Below, piece by piece: positions 45,978-55,005 of a stretch of DNA of 64,000 nucleotides. This stretch comes from Lachnospiraceae bacterium. Its GTDB lineage: Bacteria; Bacillota; Clostridia; Lachnospirales; Lachnospiraceae. The stretch spans positions 18,958 to 82,957 of the forward strand of contig JAKSRR010000013.1 in assembly GCA_024403455.1 (NCBI GenBank), in the 5' to 3' direction. The stretch's first letter is position 1; each line of letters opens with the position of its first letter. Under the pieces are notes generated by a model, which saw only the letters and a program-made list of their open reading frames with translations, did not search any database and was not told the DNA's origin. The position numbers were made by a program, and so were the translations under genes.

Positions 45978-47150
45978 TTACCTTTCATTCATTATAGCAT
46001 GATGTTGGGGGCAAACGGTAGATGCGATAATTTCTGCCAAAGTGTCCGACTTCATCAGTGCCTCTATACGCTCCGGAGTCGATACCTCTTCCCCCTCTAG
46101 CAGCGTAAACAGGAATTTCTCACCATCCGTTAATCCCTGGTAATAACTTTCTATCGCAGCACCTTCTCCCACCATACCATCGTGGTTTTCCATGATTAGT
46201 TTAAATACAGACATAGAAATTGTAAAATCCAATTCTTCACCAATCCAGTACCGCATTTGCATTTTTTTAAACTTTCTGGCAATTGATTTTAATCTTAAAT
46301 ATTCCACAAAGTCTAGCGTTCCCCACCAGATATCAGCAAAAGCATAATCGTATGCACCATCTGAAAGGGATTCCAAATATTCTCCCGCATCCCCATGCAC
46401 AATCGTAATCTTATCCTTATGAGCAAACTGCGGCAAAATATATTTTTCAAAGAGATGGATTACCTCGGAAGATTTCTCTACTACCGTTACACTACTGACC
46501 ACCTCTTTTTCAGAGACCATATACGTGTAATAACCCATACCAAGACCCAAGGTAAGCACCTTCCCCTTTGCCTCATCGATAGGTTTCTCCATGGTTATTA
46601 TTTCACCAGGAGTAACGCTCATCCAGGTATCTCCCTTTTCCATAATCGCTGGATAGGAAAATCGGTGATCAAAAGTTGCTAGTCTAGGTATGTACAGCAT
46701 TCCTGCTACTTCCTTTAAATCACACTGGAACAATTCAAACTTTGCATAACTGTTGTGCCCTAAGGTAAAGTCTCCTTCCACCACATCATCAAAATGAATA
46801 TTCTGATAGTAAGCATTTGCTTCAATATCTCCCTTGTGGAACACAAAGCTGTTCTTTATCAGAAGGTTCATATAGAGCGGTGCCTGCTCATTTAGATTTC
46901 CAGACTCGTTAAGCATGGAAACTAACATTGCTCCAATCAGAGATTCATCTTCCGTATAAAGCATCCCCTGACTCTGCATGAGCCTGCGAAAATCCACTGC
47001 CGCATCTAAAATCTTACCACGTTCCTTAAACACCACCTCATTCTGGGTTACGGGCGTAATAACAGTGGTATTTAGAAAACTTTCTATCCCCATTTTCGTC
47101 AGTTGTTTCTCGATGGCATCTGCCATCCTTCTGGACTTTACAACCTTCAA
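45978..47150 (-). CDS. Class I SAM-binding, spermidine synthase-fold-like protein
   Basis: A 390-residue protein. The C-terminal half contains VLTLGLGMGYYTYMV, a motif I-like nucleotide loop, VTVVEKSSEV as the acidic motif II, HGDAGEYL and YDYAFADIWWG, in the order seen in spermidine synthase-fold methyltransferases. The N-terminal half is not recognised. The start is TTG with AGGAG six nt upstream; the internal ATG codons are worse placed. It follows engB by 29 nt. Substrate unknown. Confidence 0.7.
   Translation of the reverse strand: MKVVKSRRMADAIEKQLTKMGIESFLNTTVITPVTQNEVVFKERGKILDAAVDFRRLMQSQGMLYTEDESLIGAMLVSMLNESGNLNEQAPLYMNLLIKNSFVFHKGDIEANAYYQNIHFDDVVEGDFTLGHNSYAKFELFQCDLKEVAGMLYIPRLATFDHRFSYPAIMEKGDTWMSVTPGEIITMEKPIDEAKGKVLTLGLGMGYYTYMVSEKEVVSSVTVVEKSSEVIHLFEKYILPQFAHKDKITIVHGDAGEYLESLSDGAYDYAFADIWWGTLDFVEYLRLKSIARKFKKMQMRYWIGEELDFTISMSVFKLIMENHDGMVGEGAAIESYYQGLTDGEKFLFTLLEGEEVSTPERIEALMKSDTLAEIIASTVCPQHHAIMNER
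45991..45999 (-). promoter_or_regulatory. Extended -10 promoter for the GH130 gene
   Basis: TGCTATAAT on the minus strand within the last codons of the upstream gene, about 67 nt before the GH130 start. Confidence 0.45.
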
Positions 47151-47179
47151 ACCATTCTCCTCTTACAGATCAACTTTCT

Positions 47180-47764
47180 CTATGACAAATACGAATCCAA
47201 AACGTTATAGATTTCTTCTCTGCCTTCCTTACTGATTGCCGAATAAGGAAGAAGGAGCGTTTCCTTACTCGCTTTTAAGCCTTCCCGAATAACCTTAACC
47301 TGCTTTACACGTTCATTCTTATTCAGTTTATCCAACTTAGTCATAATGATAATAGGTTCAAAACCATTATGTTTAATCCAGTCATACATCTGCTTATCAT
47401 TGGCAGAAGGTTCATGCCGCATATCTACTAGCAGGAAGACTGCCTTAAGCTGGGTGGATTTATGCAGATATTTTTCCACCATCTGCCCCCATTTTGCGCT
47501 GGTTTCTCTTCCTACCTTAGCATATCCGTAACCTGGTAAATCTACGAAATAAAAGGCATCATTGATATTATAAAAATTAATAGTCTGGGTCTTTCCCGGT
47601 TGGGCAGAAGTCCGCGCCAAGTTCTTTCTATTCATAAGACCATTGATGAGACTGCTTTTTCCCACGTTACTTTTTCCAGCAAAAGCAAATTCCGGCTTTT
47701 CATTGGCCGGAATTTGACTGGTGATTCCTATTACTGTTTCTAAGGTTGCATTTTTAATAATCAT
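47180..47764 (-). CDS. ysxC: Ribosome biogenesis GTP-binding protein EngB/YsxC
   Basis: A 194-residue GTPase needed for large-subunit assembly. G1 AGKSNVGKSS, switch region TSAQPGKTQTINFY, G3 DLPGYGYAK and G4 TKLDK are intact. It follows clpX by 21 nt, the common Firmicutes order, except that no lon gene lies between. Confidence 0.96.
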   Translation of the reverse strand: MIIKNATLETVIGITSQIPANEKPEFAFAGKSNVGKSSLINGLMNRKNLARTSAQPGKTQTINFYNINDAFYFVDLPGYGYAKVGRETSAKWGQMVEKYLHKSTQLKAVFLLVDMRHEPSANDKQMYDWIKHNGFEPIIIMTKLDKLNKNERVKQVKVIREGLKASKETLLLPYSAISKEGREEIYNVLDSYLS

Positions 47765-47785
47765 AGCAATGCTTTCTAGGCAAAA

Positions 47786-49081
47786 TTATGCCTTTTTCTT
47801 TACTCCACGCTTGGAAGCTGCCCCTGCCTCCTTGTGGACGACAAGCGGCTCGCCTTCTCCCTCCACTGCACTCTTCGTTATAGCACAGCTTTCAATGGTA
47901 GGATCAGAAGGGATACGGAACATGACATCCATCATTAACATTTCACAGATGGAACGAAGTCCTCTAGCACCTGTCTTTCTTGCCAGTGCCTTCTCCGCAA
48001 TTGCTTCGATGGCATCATCATCAAAGGTAAGTTTTACCTCATCCATATCAAAAAGTGCCTGGTACTGCTTCACAAGCGCATTCTTAGGCTCCTTTAAAAT
48101 CTTCACAAGCGCTTCCTTGTCCAATCCTTCTAAGGTTACATTAACCGGCACACGACCAATGAATTCAGGAATCAAACCGAACTTAATTAGATCTTCCGGA
48201 GAAGTTTCCTTCAGAAGGGCTGAAATCTCCTTATCACCACGCACACCAAGGTCGGCTGCAAACCCAATGGATTTCTTATTTAACCTTGCCTCAATGATTT
48301 TTTCAAGACCATCAAAAGCACCACCACAAATAAATAAAATGTTGGTAGTATCAATCTGAATCAGTTCCTGATGAGGATGCTTGCGTCCACCCTGGGGAGG
48401 TACAGATGCTACCGTTCCTTCCACAATCTTTAATAGAGCCTGCTGTACGCCTTCACCGGATACATCACGAGTGATGGACACATTCTCGCTCTTCTTGGTA
48501 ATCTTATCAATCTCATCAATATAAACGATACCATACTGCGCACGTTCGATATCATATTCTGCAGCTTGGATTAACTTTAAGAGAATGTTCTCTACATCTT
48601 CACCAACATAGCCTGCTTCTGTTAATGTCGTCGCATCTGCAATCGCAAAGGGAACATTGATAATCTTTGCCAATGTCTGTGCCAAATAAGTCTTACCAGA
48701 ACCAGTGGGACCAATCATAATGATGTTACTCTTCTGCAGTTCCACATCTAGGCTCTTGGGTGCCATAACACGCTTATAATGGTTATATACAGCTACAGAA
48801 AGTACCTTTTTGGCAGCTTCCTGTCCAATTACATAGCTATCTAAAAACTCCTTAATCTGGGCAGGCTTTAATAAATTAATCTGGGGCTTTCCTTCGCCTT
48901 CCTCACCACCTTCAAAAACACCATCTGCAGCAAAATCCTCGTCAATAATATCGGCGCAGGTTTCTACACACTCATCACAGATATATACGTCTGCCGGTCC
49001 AGCTATCATTTTACGAACCTGATCAGAAGTTTTATTACAGAAGGAACAGCGAACTTTCCCGCCATTTATTTTGTTTGCCAT
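47786..49081 (-). CDS. clpX: ATP-dependent Clp protease ATP-binding subunit ClpX
   Basis: A 431-residue AAA+ unfoldase. The zinc-binding domain has CSFC and CDEC pairs at the N-terminus; Walker A is [10 protein letters not shown], Walker [10 protein letters not shown], and the IGF-type ClpP loop is present as KKSIGFAAD. It follows clpP by 68 nt containing a hairpin. The C-terminus is a lysine-rich tail. Confidence 0.97.
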   Translation of the reverse strand: MANKINGGKVRCSFCNKTSDQVRKMIAGPADVYICDECVETCADIIDEDFAADGVFEGGEEGEGKPQINLLKPAQIKEFLDSYVIGQEAAKKVLSVAVYNHYKRVMAPKSLDVELQKSNIIMIGPTGSGKTYLAQTLAKIINVPFAIADATTLTEAGYVGEDVENILLKLIQAAEYDIERAQYGIVYIDEIDKITKKSENVSITRDVSGEGVQQALLKIVEGTVASVPPQGGRKHPHQELIQIDTTNILFICGGAFDGLEKIIEARLNKKSIGFAADLGVRGDKEISALLKETSPEDLIKFGLIPEFIGRVPVNVTLEGLDKEALVKILKEPKNALVKQYQALFDMDEVKLTFDDDAIEAIAEKALARKTGARGLRSICEMLMMDVMFRIPSDPTIESCAITKSAVEGEGEPLVVHKEAGAASKRGVKKKA

Positions 49082-49096
49082 AGCATCTCCTAAAAT

Positions 49097-49127
49097 GGCA
49101 AGGAGGCGATTTCCATCGTCTCCTGCC
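49097..49127 (-). terminator. Hairpin between clpP and clpX
   Basis: GGCAGGAGACGAT and ATCGCCTCCTTGCC pair with one or two mismatches around GGAA. The tail (ATTTTAGG) is short, so this is likelier an attenuating or processing hairpin than a full terminator. Confidence 0.5.
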
Positions 49128-49149
49128 TAAATCAAATCATCAATTTTAT

Positions 49150-49761
49150 TTACTTATCTTCCTTAGGACGATGGGTAATAACCTCATCGATGAGTCCGTA
49201 AGCCTTTGCTTCTTCTGCACTCATCCAGTTATCACGATCTGTATCCTTAGCGATAATCTCGATGTCTCTACCAGTATTTTCTGCAAGCATTCTATTTAAC
49301 TTTTCCTTGGTCTTTAAGATATGCTTTGCAGCGATTTCAATCTCGGTAGCCTGTCCCTGTGCACCACCAAGAGGCTGGTGAATCATGATTTCAGCATTGG
49401 GCAGAGCAAATCTCTTTCCCTTTGCACCACCGGCAAGCAGGAATGCTCCCATAGATGCTGCCATGCCAATACAGTTCGTAGATACATCGCATTTTACAAA
49501 CTGCATGGTATCATAAATCGCCATACCAGCGGTTACGCTACCACCAGGGCTATTGATATATAAGTGAATATCCTTTTCAGGATCCTCTGCCTCTAAGAAC
49601 AGAAGCTGCGCTACGATCAGGCTGGCAGAAACATCATTTACTTCTCCGCCAAGGAAAATGATTCTTTCCTTTAAGAGACGGGAATAAATATCATAGCTTC
49701 TTTCGCCACGGCTGGTCTGCTCAACGACCATAGGCACAAGTTCATTCATAATTGGATTCAT
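49150..49761 (-). CDS. clpP: ATP-dependent Clp protease proteolytic subunit
   Basis: A 203-residue serine protease forming the chamber served by ClpX. The catalytic serine is in GMAASMGAF, the histidine in MIHQPLGG, and the aspartate in KDTDRDNW. The first residues ([24 protein letters not shown]) match the pore-loop start. AGGGAG precedes the ATG. It follows tig. Confidence 0.97.
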   Translation of the reverse strand: MNPIMNELVPMVVEQTSRGERSYDIYSRLLKERIIFLGGEVNDVSASLIVAQLLFLEAEDPEKDIHLYINSPGGSVTAGMAIYDTMQFVKCDVSTNCIGMAASMGAFLLAGGAKGKRFALPNAEIMIHQPLGGAQGQATEIEIAAKHILKTKEKLNRMLAENTGRDIEIIAKDTDRDNWMSAEEAKAYGLIDEVITHRPKEDK

Positions 49762-49803
49762 TGTACTCTCCCTAGTCCATTGGACTCATTCACAAAATAA
49801 TTC

Positions 49804-51084
49804 TTACTTCTCTTTTGCGTTCTCAGTAACGAAATCAAGAGCCTTCTTAATAACGATATCCTTTGCAAGGTTCTTCTTATCTTCCTCACGTAAGGTATCC
49901 TTTAAGTTATCCATGTTAAACTCTTTTGCCATGTCAGCGATTTCCTTATCGATTTCTTCTTCGGAAGCTTCCATGTTCTCAGCCTTTGCAATCGCTTCAA
50001 GAACTAAAGTAGACTTAATCTTCTTCTCTGCTCTAGGACGAACCTGCTCTGCCATCTTCTCCTTGGTAAGTCCAGTGAACATGAAGTACTGCTCAATGTT
50101 CATACCCTGCATAGAAAGCTGCTGTGCAAACTGGTTTACCTGTGCCTTGCACTCGGTATCAACCATTGCTGCAGGAACATCCATCGTAGCCGCCTCGATG
50201 ATCGCATCAAGAACCTTCTCCTGCTTTTCCTTCTCTGCATTCTTTACTTTGGTATCAGTAAGCTTCTGCTTAAGATCTGCCTTGTATGCATCTACAGAAT
50301 CAAATTCACCAGCATCATCGATGAAATCCTCATCTAATGCAGGAATCTGCTTCTCCTTGATTTCGTGAATCTTGCACTTGAATACTGCTGCCTTACCAGC
50401 TAACTCTTCTGCATGATAATCTTCAGGGAAGGTAACATTAACATCACACTCATCCCCTGCGTTCTTACCGATTAACTGCTCCTCAAAGCCAGGAATGAAA
50501 GCGCCGGAACCAATTGTTAAAGAGTAGTTCTCGCTCTTACCGCCATCGAAAGGAACGCCGTCTACGCTTCCATCGAAGTCAAGGCTGATCTGATCGCCAT
50601 CCTGTACAGGTCTTCCCTCTACTGCTACCATTCTGGACTGCTGCTCTAATTCCTTCTGGATTGCTTCTTCTAACTCAGCATCAGATACTTCGGTGTCAAT
50701 CTTCTCTACTTCTACACCCTTGTATGCACCTAAGGTAACTTCAGGCTTGATAGCTACAGTAGCAGTAAAGATGAAAGGCTTTCCAGCCTCTAACTGGGTT
50801 ACGTCGATTTCAGGTGCGGAAACGATTTCTTCTTCGCACTCATCAAATGCCTTATCATATGCTTCAGGAATAATGATGTTGGCAGCATCTTCATAGAATA
50901 CACCCTTACCATACATCTTCTCTACCATCTGGCGGGGAACCTTACCCTTACGGAAACCAGGAACACTGATTTTATTCTTATTCTTTAAATACGCCTTGTT
51001 AACAGCTGCATCGAAATCCTCTGCGGATACTTCGATGGTAAGCTTCGCCATATTGTGCTCTAACTTTTCTACCTGGATACTCAT
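49804..51084 (-). CDS. tig: Trigger factor
   Basis: A 426-residue ribosome-bound chaperone and prolyl isomerase. The ribosome-binding loop is PGFRKGKVPRQM, the FKBP-type domain spans about 160-245 (GDQISLDFDGSVDG, FEEQLIGKNAGD), and a helical C-terminal arm follows. I start at MSIQVEK (51084), where GGAGG lies before it, rather than the longer frame, which would begin between the promoter and the ribosome site. It heads the clp cluster. Confidence 0.96.
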   Translation of the reverse strand: MSIQVEKLEHNMAKLTIEVSAEDFDAAVNKAYLKNKNKISVPGFRKGKVPRQMVEKMYGKGVFYEDAANIIIPEAYDKAFDECEEEIVSAPEIDVTQLEAGKPFIFTATVAIKPEVTLGAYKGVEVEKIDTEVSDAELEEAIQKELEQQSRMVAVEGRPVQDGDQISLDFDGSVDGVPFDGGKSENYSLTIGSGAFIPGFEEQLIGKNAGDECDVNVTFPEDYHAEELAGKAAVFKCKIHEIKEKQIPALDEDFIDDAGEFDSVDAYKADLKQKLTDTKVKNAEKEKQEKVLDAIIEAATMDVPAAMVDTECKAQVNQFAQQLSMQGMNIEQYFMFTGLTKEKMAEQVRPRAEKKIKSTLVLEAIAKAENMEASEEEIDKEIADMAKEFNMDNLKDTLREEDKKNLAKDIVIKKALDFVTENAKEK

Positions 51085-51170
51085 TTCTACTTCCTCCAAA
51101 ATACTGAAATATTGTTTTGACGCTAGCTTCAGACGAATCCCTTTGCTACTCGCCAAAAAGCAACGCTACC

Positions 51171-51199
51171 ATTATAGCATAGCGAAGCCCTTTCGTCTA
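51171..51199 (-). promoter_or_regulatory. Promoter for the tig-clpP-clpX cluster
   Basis: Minus strand: TAGACG (51194-51199), 17-nt spacer, perfect TATAAT (51171-51176) with TGC before it as an extended -10. No CIRCE (HrcA) or CtsR site is seen nearby. Confidence 0.75.
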
Positions 51200-51216
51200 T
51201 GAAAAACACCTTGTTT

Positions 51217-52608
51217 CTATAGTTCCAAATTTGTAAAATTTGTGTCCTCCAGCCTAACATGACTTACAAGTACGCAGGTCTTTCCCGCCGTTTCCCGCAA
51301 AACCACTGACAGCATTTTTTCTATACTTACAGCGTCTACAGAAGCAAATGGCTCATCTAGCAAAACCATCCCCTCCGCAGGTGCTGATAATAACGTTCTT
51401 GCAAGTGCCACTTTTCGCTGCATACCGCCGGAGAAATCCACGATTTTCTTATCCCTACAATCTTCTTTGGCAATCCCCATGCAAATCAGCATTTCTTCCG
51501 CTCTCGTAGCATCTCTGTCTCGCATTCCAAGCAAAACATTCGTTATCGCATCTGCCTCTGCCACCAATCTGTTTTCCTGAAAAAGCATGGTTACTGGAGC
51601 TTTCCCTTCTCGCTCTCCGCTCGTCTCAGAATGCAAACCGGCAAGTACCCGAAGTAACGTCGTCTTTCCTATTCCAGAGGGTCCGCTAACAAGCACATGT
51701 TCCCCTGGAGCCAGTTCCATATTCATCTTACTTATAACAATCTCGTCTCCGTAAGAGGCTGCAACATCTCGCAAAGACAGAAAACCTGTATTTTCTCTGA
51801 TTTTTCTTTTTCGCTTCACAAACTGACTATGGTAAGCATATTTTCCTTCTAGCGTTAGGAATCCTTTTAATATCATTTTGCACAGAAAAGACAGTAGAAA
51901 AATCACCAATACCCATGCCAGTACACCCGCTGTATCAAAATAGATTTTATCAAGGTAAATTCCTTCCCCTAAACTCTTTATGGGAAGGCCGATGATTTCT
52001 GCACTAATCCCCGCCTTAAAACTGGTCTCCAGCGAAAGATATAATCCTTGTCTGAGTCCCTTTTCATACACAGGACGCTTAATGAACCGCAGCATTTCGC
52101 CATAAGAAAAATGATACATCTTTCCCATCTCCGTCATCTGCGCTGGAACATTCTTTAGTCCGCTCTCCATCACCATCACAATCTGCGGAAGAACCACCGA
52201 CAGTACAACCCAGAACACAAGCCATTTTGCATTTGCTAAAATCAAGATTAACACGGCAACACAGGCCACCGGAATCGTTTTAAAAACATAAAGCACTGGC
52301 CGGAAAATATCTTTCACCAAAGTATTTTTTTCAAATACTAGGGATAGCCCAAATCCAAGAAGACTTCCCGCTAAAAAGCCTAGCAGAATTCTTCCTAAGC
52401 TGAATAGACAACGACTCCAAAAAATTCCTGTCCCAGCATCAGCCACCAGTCTCCGAAACACTGCCATCGGCCCCGGCAGAAGAATCTCATTATGAAACAG
52501 CAATGAACATCCTTCCCACAGCAAAATCCAAAAAAGAAGGATGAGGAGCATTCTCCCCACCCTTTTGATCCTATCATTATTCTGTTTTGTGTCCAAAGAA
52601 GCCTTCAA
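51217..52608 (-). CDS. Fused ABC importer: SsuC/TauC-type permease plus ATPase
   Basis: A 463-residue single-chain importer. Residues 1-255 hold about six membrane helices of the TauC/SsuC permease class with an EIIGLPIKSLGEGIYL coupling region. A basic linker (KRKRKIR) leads to an ATPase (about 275-463) with GPSGIGKTT, FSGGMQRKVALAR, MVLLDEPFASVD and VSHV. Permease and ATPase are normally separate genes in this class. The ATPase has a shortened Q-loop region (MLFQENRLV). It follows the binding-protein gene by 12 nt. Likely substrate: a sulfonate, thiamine precursor or similar small molecule. Confidence 0.87.
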   Translation of the reverse strand: MKASLDTKQNNDRIKRVGRMLLILLFWILLWEGCSLLFHNEILLPGPMAVFRRLVADAGTGIFWSRCLFSLGRILLGFLAGSLLGFGLSLVFEKNTLVKDIFRPVLYVFKTIPVACVAVLILILANAKWLVFWVVLSVVLPQIVMVMESGLKNVPAQMTEMGKMYHFSYGEMLRFIKRPVYEKGLRQGLYLSLETSFKAGISAEIIGLPIKSLGEGIYLDKIYFDTAGVLAWVLVIFLLSFLCKMILKGFLTLEGKYAYHSQFVKRKRKIRENTGFLSLRDVAASYGDEIVISKMNMELAPGEHVLVSGPSGIGKTTLLRVLAGLHSETSGEREGKAPVTMLFQENRLVAEADAITNVLLGMRDRDATRAEEMLICMGIAKEDCRDKKIVDFSGGMQRKVALARTLLSAPAEGMVLLDEPFASVDAVSIEKMLSVVLRETAGKTCVLVSHVRLEDTNFTNLEL

Positions 52609-52620
52609 TACAATTTCTTC

Positions 52621-53592
52621 CTATAATCCTTCGTAATAAAAATCATCCCCTGGCAGTGCACCCCCTACTGCTGCCGGATCCATTTCAAAAAGCGTGGTAA
52701 GATAGGCCGATAGGGCACTCTTCATAGTTTCCCCATCTCTATAGGCAATATTACAATAAGGCAGTGCCGCCTTTGCCACCGGAGCCTTCTCTACAATGCC
52801 ATACTTCGCAATCAATTCTGCCGTAGCATCCACATCGGAGAGTGCCATCTCTATAGAAGTCTTTTCTTCTGCAAGGAATTCTCTTACTGCCTCTTCATGT
52901 GCTTCCAAAAATTCTGTCCGAACCACGGTTACTCCCGTTACTAACTCTGTTCCAAAGAACTCTTTCCAGGCCTCATCTGCACTGATACGAATGGAAAGCG
53001 CATCATTCTGCTTTAATGCTGCTGTCACGAAGGGCTGTGGTAAAAAGCCTACAATCGTACTGTCATTGGCTAGTAGTGATGCAACCTCTGTTGCCTCAGC
53101 CTTATATTCTAGTGTAACTTCCTCTAGTGTAATCCCTGCTGCCGCAAGTAACTTCTGTAACGCATAATCGGGGGTAGTTCCTTTTCCTGTAAGGGCAATG
53201 GTCTTTCCACGCAAATCCTCCACAGACTGGATGCTTTCATCTCCGCTTACAAAATATAGAACCCCCAAGGTGTTAATATTCAACACCTTAATTCCTTGGC
53301 CAGTTTTCTGATAAAGCACGGCTGCAACATTGGCAGGAAGCAGGGCGATATCCTCGTCGCCGCTAATCATCTGCCCCAGTACTACGCTGGCATCTGTCTC
53401 CATAGAAAAGGTGTATTCATTGCTTGCCATTCCATTTTCAGACTGCTGCATCAGATTCACTAGTCCCATGGTGGTTGGTCCTTTTAAGGAAGCAATACGA
53501 ATCGCCACAGGATCTGTTTTCTTCCCGCAAGCAGCAAGCAGCATACATCCTGCGCATAGTAGTATCGCCATCACTTTTTTATATAATTTCAT
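52621..53592 (-). CDS. SsuA/ThiY-like substrate-binding lipoprotein
   Basis: A 323-residue exported lipoprotein. The signal peptide ends in the lipobox LAAC (C22). The mature part resembles NMT1/SsuA-type binding proteins: IRIASLKGPTTMGLV, VLGQMISGDEDIALLPANVAAVLYQ, and DLRGKTIALTGKGTTPDYALQKLL. It is the first gene of the importer operon. No riboswitch that would name the ligand was recognised in the 140-nt leader. Confidence 0.88.
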   Translation of the reverse strand: MKLYKKVMAILLCAGCMLLAACGKKTDPVAIRIASLKGPTTMGLVNLMQQSENGMASNEYTFSMETDASVVLGQMISGDEDIALLPANVAAVLYQKTGQGIKVLNINTLGVLYFVSGDESIQSVEDLRGKTIALTGKGTTPDYALQKLLAAAGITLEEVTLEYKAEATEVASLLANDSTIVGFLPQPFVTAALKQNDALSIRISADEAWKEFFGTELVTGVTVVRTEFLEAHEEAVREFLAEEKTSIEMALSDVDATAELIAKYGIVEKAPVAKAALPYCNIAYRDGETMKSALSAYLTTLFEMDPAAVGGALPGDDFYYEGL

Positions 53593-53731
53593 AATCCTTC
53601 ATCCTCTCATAAGTCCTGCCACAAATATGCTGGTCGTCATTTCTACAGGAACTCCAAGTTAGCTTTCCCGATAATAGAACAGCCTGCTTTCAAAACGCAA
53701 AAAACATTTTAAAAACAGGCCATTGTTTTAC

Positions 53732-54175
53732 TTATTCAAAAAAGGAATCTGCGGAACGATCCGCATAAATCTGGTTTAGGTTGATTTCACAAAGGGCGCC
53801 TCTCGCAATACTGATATCTTTCGTTGCAACACCGCCCTTAAGAACTGCATGTTCTCCTACCGTCAAGGACTCCGCAATATTTAAATCACCCTTTACTCCA
53901 CCTTCTATGGTAGCATTCTTAGCTTTTACATTGCCGATTACCTTTACGTCTGGTCCAACGGTGATATCTTCTGCGCATTCAATGCTACTTTCAATCACAC
54001 CCTCGGAAAGAGCAATGGAACCCACCTTCAAATTGTCCCCTCGCACGATTCCGTTTAATTCCAGATTACCACCAATGGAAACGTTCCCACGAACTTCTCC
54101 AGCCAGAAGAAGATCTCCATCCCCTTCCACATCGCCGATAATAATCATCCCCTTAGGAATATAGCTTTTTTCCAT
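53732..54175 (-). CDS. Bactofilin family protein
   Basis: A 147-residue beta-helix protein that polymerises into filaments. Repeating GNV/GDV/GDL-type rungs (GEVRGNVSIGGNLELNGIVRGDN, GNVKAKNATIEGGVKGDLNIAE) fill the centre, with short unstructured tails. It lies 18 nt after the phosphoesterase gene. Bactofilins position wall or polar machinery; kinase and phosphoesterase neighbours suggest it could be controlled by phosphorylation. Confidence 0.9.
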   Translation of the reverse strand: MEKSYIPKGMIIIGDVEGDGDLLLAGEVRGNVSIGGNLELNGIVRGDNLKVGSIALSEGVIESSIECAEDITVGPDVKVIGNVKAKNATIEGGVKGDLNIAESLTVGEHAVLKGGVATKDISIARGALCEINLNQIYADRSADSFFE

Positions 54176-54193
54176 ATCGAGTAAAGTCTCCCT

Positions 54194-54994
54194 TTATCTT
54201 CTGTCATCCAAAAGCGGAATATAAAACTCTTCTCCCGTATCTAAGCACAGACAAGCAAGCTGTGAAGAACGGCTATTTAATGCCATACCGCAATCGATAT
54301 CCGTAACATTGTATCCACGGAAATCATCAGAATGGAAGATAATACCTTTTCCATCTTCATCCATGTGACCAATGCGCTGGGTAAATATGTGTCCAACAAT
54401 ATAATTGTCGCGCTTATAAGGCAGAAGTTTTTCCCCTTCATGATGTGCAAACTGTGGATCAAAAAGGCTATCCCAAACAATCATTTCTGCACGCTTCACG
54501 CTGACATCTTTTAATTTCACCTCATCCTTTGAAAAGGGTCTGTCCATAGAATAAGAATGAGAAAGATGGAATCTCTTTCCATCCACTTTCAGGCGTCTGA
54601 TTAATGCACAGTCTCGTAAGAATGAGATGAGTGCCGTCTTACGTTCTGCTGACATACTGGAATATTCTAAGCAAGTTCCTTCTCCACCATTGCAAGGATG
54701 GGTCCAAAGTTCTAACGGATTCATCGCGTCAGAATCCGCAAAAGGATCCTCGCCAGCTTCCTTCTTTTCCAAATAAGCAACCGCATTTAAAAGCATGAGC
54801 TCGTGATTTCCTAGAATCAGAGAAATATTATCCCTACGCATAATATCTTCAATGATATGAATGCCATCAGGGCCTCTATCGATTACATCTCCAAGCACAT
54901 ACATAACGTCCTCTGCGCCAAAATGAATCCGACGAAGCATCTTTTCAAATGCAGTATATTGTCCGTGAATATCACTAATAACATAGGTCTTCAT
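54194..54994 (-). CDS. Calcineurin-like metallophosphoesterase (PPP/Ap4A-ase type)
   Basis: A 266-residue two-metal phosphoesterase. VISDIHGQY, LGDVIDRGPD and GNHELML form the metal site, with later histidines in LSHSYSM and VGHIFTQ. This class includes PPP-type Ser/Thr phosphatases and Ap4A hydrolases. The loop that usually reads VHAG here reads SHSYS, so specificity is uncertain. It lies 11 nt after the kinase gene and is probably its counterpart in function. Confidence 0.85.
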   Translation of the reverse strand: MKTYVISDIHGQYTAFEKMLRRIHFGAEDVMYVLGDVIDRGPDGIHIIEDIMRRDNISLILGNHELMLLNAVAYLEKKEAGEDPFADSDAMNPLELWTHPCNGGEGTCLEYSSMSAERKTALISFLRDCALIRRLKVDGKRFHLSHSYSMDRPFSKDEVKLKDVSVKRAEMIVWDSLFDPQFAHHEGEKLLPYKRDNYIVGHIFTQRIGHMDEDGKGIIFHSDDFRGYNVTDIDCGMALNSRSSQLACLCLDTGEEFYIPLLDDRR

Positions 54995-55005
54995 ACGCTT
55001 CTCTC

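Noticed and set aside
47721-48359. 212-codon plus-strand ORF
   Set aside because: Antisense to clpX, which is complete and conserved.
53593-53731. Riboswitch (TPP, guanidine or SAM) upstream of the binding lipoprotein
   Set aside because: None of the core consensus motifs I know are present; only weak hairpins are seen.
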